DNA of 7,817 nucleotides from Oscillospiraceae bacterium (GCA_017523995.1 JAFWUX010000013.1:1-7817); one strand, 5' to 3'. Numbered from the stretch's first letter, positions 1 through 6,647 are shown. Notes: generated by a model from the sequence alone, not told the origin. Program-made: numbers and translations.

Positions 1-140
1 ATGGTCAGTAGGTTTAAAGCCTCTGGGAAGAATAGTTTTGTTGGATCCCGATAGTTGCTTTATTACAACTATATATCTGAAAGTCCGTTTTGCAGAGCTT
101 TCGTTCTTTGTAATCACACAGGCTGCCTTTCTGCGCAGGG

Positions 141-197
141 AAAAAAGCGGAATCCCCCGAACCGTCGGATCAAGCGATCCTTCAGTGCGGGGGATTC
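141..197 (-). terminator. Rho-independent-type terminator of the dockerin-peptidase gene
   Basis: A perfect 10-bp inverted repeat pairs 150-159 (gaatcccccg) with 188-197 (cgggggattc). Read on the minus strand, the stem is followed by CGC and then six T residues (complement of 141-146), which is terminator geometry for transcripts coming from the gene that ends at 369. The 28-base loop contains a second hairpin, ggatc (167-171) and gatcc (176-180) around a 4-base loop, so the structure is nested rather than a simple stem. It lies 171 bases beyond the stop codon, giving an unusually long 3' untranslated region. There is no T-run on the plus side, so it is directional. Confidence 0.65.
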
Positions 198-265
198 AAT
201 ATCTTTATGATTTCGTTTCTGCGTCAGGCGGGATACGTGAAAAGCAGATCTTGTGATAATAGTTT

Positions 266-284
266 ATACCGTCAAAAACGGTAT
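266..284. other. Small perfect hairpin in the 3' untranslated region
   Basis: The arms ataccgt (266-272) and acggtat (278-284) form a perfect 7-bp stem with a 5-base loop. Neither side has a good T-run, so it is not a standard terminator. It lies between the stop codon at 369 and the terminator at 141-197 and might stabilise the transcript end. It could equally be chance. Confidence 0.3.
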
Positions 285-368
285 TGTGAGACTGGTCGGA
301 GTCAGATTCTCCAAAGCCGATGCCGGTCTGCATTTTCTCTGAAGCATCCGATCAATGCCGCCGACGCT

Positions 369-3300
369 TCAAGAGATTTTGAAGCTGCCGCTGAGCCTGA
401 CAGAATTGACCGTCTCAGTTTCCTTGGTACCGGTCAGCTGCGGTACATCCAGACTGAGCACAATGGATACCTTGCCGGTTCCCTCCTTCTCGGTGAATTT
501 CAGTGTGCCGGAGGGTGCACCTTCAAAGGCACCCGACCACTCGTTTTCTTGATGCATGATATGCTCATCCATATCACCGTCCCCGTCTTCATCATACCAC
601 TCTTTATAGTCTTCGCGCCAAAACGCCGAGAACGTGCCCGCCGAGCAGGAGATGATCTTTGCCGTCCAATTTGTCGGCGACTCGGCGTCTGTCACCTTTC
701 CGCTTACAGTGAAGCCGGAATACTGCCATTTCTCGGATTCAAGCGACAGCGGATCTTTCTCTCTGAGCGGGTCATCCGCACCAGCACCCGCTTCCAACTC
801 GAAGGTGAAGTTACCTGATGCATCCAGCGTGAAATGTGCGGTGCTGTTTCTGCTGACAGACACACAGCCGTAAGAACCGTCCACGCTGAGATCCTGATTG
901 ATGATTGGGAAATCGAGCGTGCCGAAATCCATTTCAAATGGTTTTGCCATCGCACAGCGTCCCTCCGCGAATTTATCCGAAGCGTCGATCGCCTCGCAGA
1001 CTGTGATCTGCAGTCTGCATTTCCGGCGGATGTTCAGGTGGAGATCTGCGGTTGAGAGGGTCAGCTCCTTCTGCCAGCCGGCAAATTCCACCGGAATCGC
1101 GGCGGTCTCATTGCCGTCCACCCGGCAGATAAGCAGAAAGCGGTCTGTCAAACCGGATGCGCCTTCCTCGGACGGTGCCGATTGCAGCTTCACTGTGAAT
1201 TGTTCGGTCTCCGCGTTATAGCTGACCTGCGGCGTTTCCGGTGCGGGGATAAAATGCGCAGTGTATCCGCTCTTCCCGACCGTTCCGGCGCACTGAATCT
1301 CGCGATAATGCAGATCCGGCTTCGCCGATACCATTACCGTGCCCTTTTTGGTCTCGTTGCCGATTGGTTTTCCGTCCGTGCCGTCCGGAATCAGGAAAGT
1401 GTGTGCAGGCTGATTTCGGCCGAAATCCTTGTCGCGTACCAGAATCACAGACCAGTTTCCCGTTTTGGATCTGAGCACCGTCTGTGTGCATGTGAAGTCC
1501 TGATATCCGACATCCAGATGCACCTGTGTTCTGTCGCTGCCGATCTTGACAATGTGCATGAGCGAGGGGAAAAATTTAACGACATTGTCATCCTCATAAT
1601 TCTCGTTTCTCCTATGCTGCTCCACCTGAGCTGCACGAGTGAGCTCCTTTTCGCCCATCTTTTTCTGGAACGCCTTCCAGTAGGCACCAAGCACAATGTA
1701 GGGATTTGTGCCCGGCTGTGATTCAAAGCCGTAGATATCGTTCAGCGTCTTCAGGATGCTCCGGTTCTTCTCAAAGGCGAGGATCATCTCCCAGCCCTTG
1801 AGCTTCTTTTTCTTACAGGTTTCGAGGTATTCCCAGAAATGGCTGAGTGTATAGCCGGCGGGTATCAGTATGTCTTTGCTTTTTCCGTGCTCCTCCAGCG
1901 GAAGACCGTAAGTTTCATATTTGTCGGTGATGGTCTCCTCATAGGCAGTGAAGGTATCCTTATCGTCCGTCAGGTAAAAATCACCGGCGCGGTGTTCAAT
2001 GACAGCGGCGGACATCTCCGAAAACTTGAGATATTTCCTGACATGCGTGGAGAGCTTGAGATTCTGGTAAATATGATAAAGCTCATGTGTCAGCGTGATC
2101 AGGTAGCGGTCGGCTTTTTCTGCGGGTATAATTGTTTTGTAAATATCCCCAAAAGGCGTATCCGCTGCAACATGCTTGCATTTATTTGTGGTGCGTTGCA
2201 GGCAGATATACTGCGGGCCAAAGGTCGGATTATAGGCGAAACCGTCGCCCTTAACGGCTTCACCGAAATAGATTGCGGGTTTTGTGCTGCCGAGCGTCGG
2301 GCAGCCCTCTTCAAAACGCAGATAAAAGTACGCCCGTTTAAACTGCTCGGCGACCAGCGCGACATCGGCAGGCACGCCGTTCTTCACCTTAAGATCAGCC
2401 TGATAATCCGCGTTGTTCTGGAGATATTCGTCGGCAAGCTTTGCAATTTTCCGGTTGACCTTAAGTTTGAATCCCACGGTATCATAGGCCCATGCAATCC
2501 ATTCATGTTCAACCTCTTCCTGTGCCTTCTGACGCACAGCTTCCTTTGCGTGATTGTATGCCTTCTTCATGCGCTCTTCGCGTTCCGCATCCTCCGGCGC
2601 GGCTTCGAGATCCGCATACTGGATATAGCAATACGGTGTTTTCGCCCATTTGAGGGGTGCCTGCAATTCCGCTTCGCTCCAGATCTTGTCACGATCCTGA
2701 TAGAGCTGATAGGCATAGGCACAGCTTACAACCACGAGGATTGATACCAGTACAACGAGCGTTGTGCTGTTCTGGTCGCTTTCCCAACGGAGCAATGCGC
2801 CGTCACACTCTGTCAAATATTCGGTGACATTGCCGTCATCGGCGACGCGCAGCAAACGGATATTTTCATAGAGTGTCTCCGGAATGCCGAGCGTCGAGAG
2901 GTCATAGGTGCAGGAATAATAGCCCGGCAAATGCTCGTCGGGCTTGAGTCCCGCTTCGAGATTCCAGCCGTCCAGCAGCAGCGCGGGGTCATCGCCGAGC
3001 AGCGTCTCCGCCTCTTCAAAATCCTCCTGCGTAAGCTCCGAGAACTGCAGCTGCCCGTCATAGCTGAGCACATTTTCCTCTGCGGTGACTGTCAGCGCAT
3101 CAAAGGGTTTCTCCGTGAATGCTGCGCTGTTCCCCGCCGGCACCCCAAGCCATGTGAAGTCGCCGGAATCGGGGATTTCCGTTTCACTGCCGTCTGCCTC
3201 GGCGGGCTGCGGCGGCAATTCCGGTATGTCAGGACTAAGCGCAATCAGGCGCAGCAGCGCGGTACAGTCCAGAATCGTCAGGATGCCGTCAAGATTGACG

Positions 3301-4505
3301 TCGCCGGCGAGCTGTCCTTCATTCGAGAGCGAAATCCACGGATCCTCCGTGAGCAGACGCATCAGCAAAACCGCATCCGCAATGGAGAGAACACCGTCCT
3401 GATTGACGTCGCCGTACAGCAGATCAGGATCCGGTTCTGCGGATGTTGCAGGTTTTGATGTTGTTTTGACTGTTGTCGTGACCGGCTTTGCTGTTGTCGT
3501 GACCGGCTTTGCCGTTGTCGTGACCGGCTTTGCTGTTGTCGTGACCGGCTTTGCTGTTGTCGTGACCGGCTTTGCTGTTGTCGTGACCGGCTTTGCTGTT
3601 GTTGTGACCGGTTTTGCCGTTGTTACGACCGGCATCGTTGTCTGCGCTTCCTTTACGGTGATGACGCAGACATCATTCACCGGAATGCTGTCCGCGGGAT
3701 GACCGAACACGGTGCAGGGCGTCCCGTTGACATAGACCCCGGCATCATCTGAAAAGCTATAGCCGTATCTCGCCGCAATGCAGATATCGTAATGATACTG
3801 CCGGCCCGCTTCAAATACGGTCAGACGGTTCTCATCCGTCAGACCCATTTCCGCATTGAACTGCTCGCTGCTTGTTACAAAGCATTCAGGATTCTGAACA
3901 TCGGCCCAGCGTTCATATACGATCTCAAACTGGGATGGGTCAGCCGGACGCGCCGTAAAACGCGGCGATTCTCCGGCGCAGTAATCCAGCACCGCGTCAA
4001 CAATATACGCAGCAGAAATTGCCTGCGCATCCGGTGCAAGTGGCGTCACATGCGGAATGAAATCGCAGTAAAGTATAAGGTTTTTCCCTTCGTTTCGCAC
4101 AGATGCGGTATACTGCCTGCTGTCGATCAGGTTCCCTTCATAATACAGTGTGATGTATTCCGGGAAATACCAGCCGCTGTCGGCAGTTAAAGCGAGCGCA
4201 TAACGGTACGGAACACCGGTCGGTTCATCGGGAATCGGCAGCCCGTCCGATTTTACCGCGTAAGCTGAACTGTCGCTGATGCATGACCAGCCTTCATTCA
4301 GAATACTTGCGTGCAGCAAAGTGTCTCCGTCCAGATATGCAGTGAAATCCGGGGCGGTGCCGATCGTCAGCGATGTACTCACATTGGAAAAAGAGATTGT
4401 TTCAATCGTCTGCTCTTCCGCAGAAAAAACAGGCTGTACAGCCGTTTCAACAGCGAGGAGCGCAGCAATCCCTGCGGATAAAAAGGGGCGGAGTTTTCGG
4501 AACAT
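369..4505 (-). CDS. Secreted modular protein with dockerin and gluzincin-like metallopeptidase domain
   Basis: A 1378-residue protein. The start is set by a full-length Shine-Dalgarno just upstream; an ATG at 4526 lies before that site and is not used. Residues 1-29 are a signal peptide (RxxK-type n-region, hydrophobic core, cleavage near VFSA). Residues about 32-150 and 165-285 are two related beta-sandwich modules. Residues 292-347 are eight 7-residue PVTTTAK-type units, and 365-422 a type I dockerin. Hydrophobic residues 582-599 look membrane-spanning, and a charged helical stretch follows (about 600-690). H807-E-L-Y-H811 with E830 in FSEMSA matches the HExxH plus distal Glu zinc site of gluzincins; YTLSHFWEYL at 885-894 is also typical of that fold. 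The C-terminus is beta-rich with a DxDxDG loop near 1305. Known: dockerins bind cohesins on scaffoldins or the cell surface. Inferred: a surface-docked peptidase, substrate unknown. The central dockerin and the internal hydrophobic segment are odd. Peptidase family not assigned. Confidence 0.88.
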   Translation of the reverse strand: MFRKLRPFLSAGIAALLAVETAVQPVFSAEEQTIETISFSNVSTSLTIGTAPDFTAYLDGDTLLHASILNEGWSCISDSSAYAVKSDGLPIPDEPTGVPYRYALALTADSGWYFPEYITLYYEGNLIDSRQYTASVRNEGKNLILYCDFIPHVTPLAPDAQAISAAYIVDAVLDYCAGESPRFTARPADPSQFEIVYERWADVQNPECFVTSSEQFNAEMGLTDENRLTVFEAGRQYHYDICIAARYGYSFSDDAGVYVNGTPCTVFGHPADSIPVNDVCVITVKEAQTTMPVVTTAKPVTTTAKPVTTTAKPVTTTAKPVTTTAKPVTTTAKPVTTTAKPVTTTVKTTSKPATSAEPDPDLLYGDVNQDGVLSIADAVLLMRLLTEDPWISLSNEGQLAGDVNLDGILTILDCTALLRLIALSPDIPELPPQPAEADGSETEIPDSGDFTWLGVPAGNSAAFTEKPFDALTVTAEENVLSYDGQLQFSELTQEDFEEAETLLGDDPALLLDGWNLEAGLKPDEHLPGYYSCTYDLSTLGIPETLYENIRLLRVADDGNVTEYLTECDGALLRWESDQNSTTLVVLVSILVVVSCAYAYQLYQDRDKIWSEAELQAPLKWAKTPYCYIQYADLEAAPEDAEREERMKKAYNHAKEAVRQKAQEEVEHEWIAWAYDTVGFKLKVNRKIAKLADEYLQNNADYQADLKVKNGVPADVALVAEQFKRAYFYLRFEEGCPTLGSTKPAIYFGEAVKGDGFAYNPTFGPQYICLQRTTNKCKHVAADTPFGDIYKTIIPAEKADRYLITLTHELYHIYQNLKLSTHVRKYLKFSEMSAAVIEHRAGDFYLTDDKDTFTAYEETITDKYETYGLPLEEHGKSKDILIPAGYTLSHFWEYLETCKKKKLKGWEMILAFEKNRSILKTLNDIYGFESQPGTNPYIVLGAYWKAFQKKMGEKELTRAAQVEQHRRNENYEDDNVVKFFPSLMHIVKIGSDRTQVHLDVGYQDFTCTQTVLRSKTGNWSVILVRDKDFGRNQPAHTFLIPDGTDGKPIGNETKKGTVMVSAKPDLHYREIQCAGTVGKSGYTAHFIPAPETPQVSYNAETEQFTVKLQSAPSEEGASGLTDRFLLICRVDGNETAAIPVEFAGWQKELTLSTADLHLNIRRKCRLQITVCEAIDASDKFAEGRCAMAKPFEMDFGTLDFPIINQDLSVDGSYGCVSVSRNSTAHFTLDASGNFTFELEAGAGADDPLREKDPLSLESEKWQYSGFTVSGKVTDAESPTNWTAKIISCSAGTFSAFWREDYKEWYDEDGDGDMDEHIMHQENEWSGAFEGAPSGTLKFTEKEGTGKVSIVLSLDVPQLTGTKETETVNSVRLSGSFKIS
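2016..2087 (-). other. Predicted zinc-binding active site, HELYH plus Glu
   Basis: The codons for H807-E808-L-Y-H811 lie at 2073-2087 and the codon for E830 at 2016-2018. Preceding hydrophobic residues (YLITLT) give the usual buried strand-helix entry into an HExxH helix. The distal Glu lies 19 residues after the second His in an FSEMSA context, which resembles the Glu-helix of gluzincins. I infer that H807, H811 and E830 bind zinc and E808 is the catalytic base. No metzincin-type third His is evident. Confidence 0.75.
2709..2762 (-). other. Internal hydrophobic, probably transmembrane, segment
   Basis: Residues 582-599 (TLVVLVSILVVVSCAYAY) have no charged residue and are long enough to span a membrane. 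They separate the dockerin half from the peptidase half. If both the signal peptide and this segment act as usual, the peptidase would face the cytoplasm, which does not fit a dockerin-type surface enzyme. It might instead be a buried strand or helix, or a stop-transfer with processing between the halves. Confidence 0.6.
3240..3413 (-). other. Type I dockerin domain
   Basis: Two F-hand repeats: residues 365-385 start GDVNQDGVLSIAD and residues 401-422 start GDVNLDGILTILD. Both calcium loops are complete (D366, N368, D370, D377; D402, N404, D406, D413), and each is followed by an amphipathic helix containing LLRL or LMRL. Positions 10-11 of the loops, which help set cohesin choice in known type I dockerins, differ between repeats (IA versus IL). 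Unusually, about 950 residues follow it, while most dockerins sit at or near a terminus. Confidence 0.95.
3478..3624 (-). repeat. Seven tandem 21-bp repeats encoding the PVTTTAK linker
   Basis: Seven consecutive 21-bp units begin at 3478, 3499, 3520, 3541, 3562, 3583 and 3604. Units 1, 3, 4 and 5 are identical; units 2 and 6 each differ at one base, and unit 7 differs at a few. Degenerate copies flank the array at 3457-3477 and 3625-3642. The unit length keeps the reading frame, so copy-number change only lengthens or shortens the linker. The protein product is a flexible Thr/Pro/Lys spacer between the N-terminal modules and the dockerin, likely extended and possibly glycosylated. Confidence 0.95.
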
Positions 4506-4509
4506 TACG

Positions 4510-4520
4510 ATCACCTCCTT
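4510..4520 (-). promoter_or_regulatory. Full-length Shine-Dalgarno that sets the dockerin-peptidase start
   Basis: On the minus strand AAGGAGGTGAT lies with 8 bases between AGGAGG and the ATG at 4505-4503. This is nearly the whole anti-16S sequence. It proves that the in-frame ATG at 4526 is upstream of the ribosome site and should not be used, so the protein begins MFRKLRPF. Confidence 0.93.
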
Positions 4521-4584
4521 CACCATACAGCATGTTCCGGATTTTGATTGGGGATACGGAAATATGAATGCAGCAATTTATTTT

Positions 4585-4613
4585 ATTATAACAGATATTA
4601 TTCATGATGTCAA
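4585..4613 (-). promoter_or_regulatory. Consensus sigma-A promoter for the dockerin-peptidase gene
   Basis: On the minus strand TTGACA (4613-4608) and TATAAT (4590-4585) are separated by exactly 17 bases. TGT immediately precedes the -10, giving an extended -10 as well. Both hexamers match consensus at every position. Transcription would begin near 4578, leaving a leader of about 73 bases. Confidence 0.85.
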
Positions 4614-4642
4614 TATGTTTTAGAGAATACGCCATGCTCTTG

Positions 4643-4658
4643 ATTGCGACACAGCAAT
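4643..4658. promoter_or_regulatory. Possible operator dyad between the two divergent promoters
   Basis: The inverted repeat attgc-gacaca-gcaat has 5-bp half-sites and a 6-base spacer. Its centre (4650.5) is almost exactly midway between the two -35 boxes (4613 and 4687), upstream of both promoters. Such a place would suit an activator or a looping repressor, but 5-bp arms are short enough to occur by chance in this AT-rich stretch. Confidence 0.25.
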
Positions 4659-4686
4659 ACATGTTCTTTTATTTGTCAAATCATAA

Positions 4687-4715
4687 TTGACTTTTTTGCC
4701 TCAATGTGCTATAAT
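4687..4715 (+). promoter_or_regulatory. Near-consensus sigma-A promoter of the zinc-ribbon operon
   Basis: TTGACT (4687-4692), a 17-base spacer and TATAAT (4710-4715), with TGC directly before the -10 (extended -10). Transcription would begin near 4722, about 65 bases before the first ATG. The TTGAC of the -35 also forms an inverted repeat with gtcaa at 4675-4679. No second comparable promoter was seen in the short gaps further down, which supports one transcript. Confidence 0.85.
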
Positions 4716-4774
4716 ATAAAAAAGCAAGCCGAATGTTCAATGCTTTTGGATAAAAAACACATTTGCAATCAAGC

Positions 4775-4783
4775 GGAGGTGAT
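4775..4783 (+). promoter_or_regulatory. Ribosome binding site of the first zinc-ribbon gene
   Basis: GGAGGTGAT with 7 bases between GGAGG and the ATG at 4787. The strong site, together with the promoter at 4687-4715, shows that the interrupted gene still has intact initiation signals. Confidence 0.88.
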
Positions 4784-4786
4784 AGC

Positions 4787-5812
4787 ATGTTCTGTCGAAA
4801 TTGCGGACAGCAAATCAATGAAGGTGCTTCTTTTTGCAGTAACTGCGGTGAGAAGATCGCAACCCCGGCCGGTCAGGCAAAGCCGCCTGTCACGCCTGCT
4901 TCACAGAGAACAATCACGCCGCCGCCGTAAAACCGGCAGCCATATCAGACACCGCCGACGCCGCAGCCGGGATATTCGCAGCAGCCGTATCAGAATCCGC
5001 AGTTCCGGCAGGGTGCGGCTCCTGCGTATACTGCCGTACAGCCGCCGCAGACACGCTCCAATACGGCGCTGCTCATTGTGATCATCGTGCTGCTGCTCAT
5101 CCTTGTACTGATCGGCGGGATCCTGCTGTTTATCAACCCGGGTTATCTGCGGCAGAATAACGGCGGGGATCACGGCCTGCTGACACTGAACAGCACAACA
5201 GAGCCCGTTCAGACCGCTTTTGCTCCCGGAAGTGCAATCACACAGGATGCTTCTGCGGCCGCACCGGTCACGCAGCCGCCGGAAACAGCTGACAGTATAG
5301 ATTTCCCGCAGGGACTGATCGGGGGCAATTACAATCCGATGGAAGAGCCGTGGGCATTGTCCACCGGTGAACGTCCGCGATTTGATGAGTTTGAATGGTG
5401 CTTCGGACAGTTCGGATTTGTCCGTCAGGCACCGGAGAATGCAGAGCTTATTTCAGATGTGCAGGTCTATAACGGCGGCTGGAAGGCAATGATCATCTAT
5501 AATCCGGATGACCCGGACGGAATCTTTACGCGTGAGCTGGATAACATCTCGGTCAGCGTCGATCAGAATCATACGGTGCAGCTGACGGTAGACTGGTACC
5601 TGATGGCACCGGATTATTCGGAGATCACCAACGAAGAAGATATGGAGGACACTGTTTTTACGGGTGCAGTCACCAATACCGGAATATCCGTAAACGGTTC
5701 TGCGCTGATCAATATTGATAATTTCTGGCACGACGGCGAAAGACAGTATGCGACCGGAACCATCACGCCGCAGAACGGTGTGACCGGATATCTTGCAATG
5801 GTCAGACCGTAA
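4787..5812 (+). pseudogene. Zinc-ribbon membrane protein with extracellular domain, interrupted by a TAA codon
   Basis: From the ATG at 4787 to the TAA at 5810 the frame is open for 341 codons except for one TAA at codon 48. Intact, the protein would have a zinc ribbon (C3, C6, C17, C20), a Pro/Gln-rich linker (about 25-90), one very hydrophobic helix (about 94-117), and a C-terminal domain (about 118-341) that opens with a Thr/Ala/Pro-rich stretch and continues beta-like. Topology: zinc ribbon inside, C-terminal domain outside. As read, translation yields only a 47-residue soluble zinc ribbon. A GTG at 5078 is in frame but lacks a ribosome site and lies inside the membrane helix. The linker is rich in CAG, so a CAA-to-TAA change is the simplest origin. 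It is first in the operon, 47 bases before the next gene. Function not recognised. Confidence 0.8.
4928..4930 (+). other. Premature in-frame TAA (codon 48)
   Basis: The TAA follows three CCG codons and precedes AAC CGG CAG CCA in the Pro/Gln-rich linker. Frames before and after are identical (4787 and 5078 differ by 97 whole codons), so this is a substitution rather than a frameshift. TAA is also the true stop of this gene and of the next, so it is not reassigned in this genome. Confidence 0.9.
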
Positions 5813-5859
5813 TCTGACCGGCAGACGGAACGCGATCCAAACAGAAAGAAGGTGCGATC

Positions 5860-6612
5860 ATGAGCTTTTGCCCGAATTGCGGTTCACAGATCGAGGGGCA
5901 GCCGAACTTCTGCGAACAGTGCGGTACGCCGCTGACTGCACAGTCCGCAGCACCCGCCGACACCCGGCCGGACACACAGCAGCCGCCCCCAGAATTTGAC
6001 CCGGCACGCTTTTATGCCGGAACCGGAGCAGTGCGAAACGGCATTCCTGCGCCGGGTTATTCGGATCGCTGCAATGATCCTGAGATCCTACAGGCACTTC
6101 AGAAAAATAATAAAGCAGGGAATATCCTTTCTCTGTTTCTGATCCCGCTTCCGCTGATCGGCTTTGTGATATACAGCATCGTGACGGATAACGTGCCGAT
6201 CGAAGAAGCAATCAGAAACGGACTAATCGTTTCTGCCGTTTTTCTCGTTTTCGCAGTGCTGAGCAAAATCACTGTGGCACTGAAAAAGCCGTATGAAGCA
6301 GTCGTGACCGATAAAAAGAGCCGGATGCGGACGCACAACGGGAACGACACCGACAGTTATACCGAATATACGATCACAGTGCAGACAAATGACGGTAAGA
6401 GAAAAAAGATCGTCGAAACAGACCGCAGCAGAGCCTTTGCATGGGACTATCTGAATATCGGGGATCGGTTCCGGTTTCATCCGAAGTTCGCATTCCCGTA
6501 TGAACGGTTTGAAAAATCGTCTGCCCGCTGCCTGTACTGTGTTGTCTGCCAAAGGGAAAACCCTGTGGAGGCTGACCGCTGTCAGAAATGCGGCGTGCCC
6601 CTGCTGAAATAA
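5860..6612 (+). CDS. Membrane protein with zinc ribbons at both ends
   Basis: A 250-residue protein. The start is supported by AAGAAGG (5846-5852), 7 bases upstream. Domains: N-terminal zinc ribbon (C4, C7, C18, C21), Pro-rich linker (about 30-60), two membrane helices (about 88-108 and 121-140) joined by a short acidic loop, then a beta-rich domain (about 143-220) with alternating charged strands (YEAVVTDKK, YTITVQTNDGKRKK, GDRFRFHP). The chain ends in a second cysteine cluster (C224, C227, C230, C241, C244) that resembles another zinc ribbon. With two helices, both ends would be cytoplasmic. It is the second gene of the operon, 48 bases before the next. I do not recognise the family; the beta domain resembles small barrel-like domains of unknown function in other membrane proteins. 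Zinc ribbons of this kind usually bind protein or nucleic acid, but nothing here says which. Confidence 0.9.
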   Translation: MSFCPNCGSQIEGQPNFCEQCGTPLTAQSAAPADTRPDTQQPPPEFDPARFYAGTGAVRNGIPAPGYSDRCNDPEILQALQKNNKAGNILSLFLIPLPLIGFVIYSIVTDNVPIEEAIRNGLIVSAVFLVFAVLSKITVALKKPYEAVVTDKKSRMRTHNGNDTDSYTEYTITVQTNDGKRKKIVETDRSRAFAWDYLNIGDRFRFHPKFAFPYERFEKSSARCLYCVVCQRENPVEADRCQKCGVPLLK

Positions 6613-6647
6613 CCGATCCGGCATTTGTACAGTCAGCCTGCAATGAG

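Larger units (their letters stand above)
1..368. other. Gene-poor region downstream of the dockerin-peptidase gene
   Basis: I find no supported gene here. Frame 1 is open only to a TAG at 52-54. Frame 2 is open from the window edge to 256, but it runs through the terminator hairpin, has no ribosome site, and its composition is unconvincing. It could hold the tail of a gene entering from the left, but nothing identifies one. A 7-bp inverted repeat (51-57 with 66-72, loop of 8) lies just after that TAG without a T-run on either strand. The recognisable elements are the terminator at 141-197 and the small hairpin at 266-284. Bases 198-368 would be the 3' untranslated part of the minus-strand gene. 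Confidence 0.6.

Noticed and set aside
1..256. C-terminal tail of a transposase such as TnpB entering from the left
   Set aside because: Frame 2 is open and a strong hairpin follows, as at the end of some IS605-type elements, but no TnpB motif (zinc finger or RuvC residues) is inside the window, so it cannot be claimed.
253..342. Short plus-strand frame encoding about 29 residues with a protein-like look (VKNGIVRLVGVRF)
   Set aside because: It has no ribosome site or clear start, overlaps the 266-284 hairpin, and lies in the 3' untranslated region of the opposite strand. It is too short to support.
207..818. A 203-codon plus-strand frame spanning the end of the dockerin-peptidase gene
   Set aside because: Most of it is antisense to the C-terminal domain; it has no ribosome site and its product is Arg/Cys-rich noise.
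1839..2744. A 301-codon open frame on the plus strand opposite the dockerin-peptidase gene
   Set aside because: It lies wholly antisense to a well supported gene, has no ribosome site at its start, and its product shows no domain-like pattern. It is a by-product of the codon composition of the minus-strand gene.
3478..3624. CRISPR-like array
   Set aside because: The repeats are directly adjacent with no spacers and encode an in-frame PVTTTAK linker.
4674..4679. Second minus-strand -35 (TTGACA)
   Set aside because: No acceptable -10 lies 16-18 bases downstream, whereas the promoter at 4585-4613 is perfect.
4928..4930. Stop-codon reassignment or programmed readthrough
   Set aside because: The codon is TAA, which ends this gene and the next one normally, and no readthrough-type context or stem is obvious after it. 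A substitution or sequence error is simpler.
5078..5812. Separate gene starting at GTG 5078
   Set aside because: The GTG is inside the membrane helix of a longer frame that begins at 4787 with a good ribosome site, and there is no ribosome site before 5078. It is better read as the rest of an interrupted gene.
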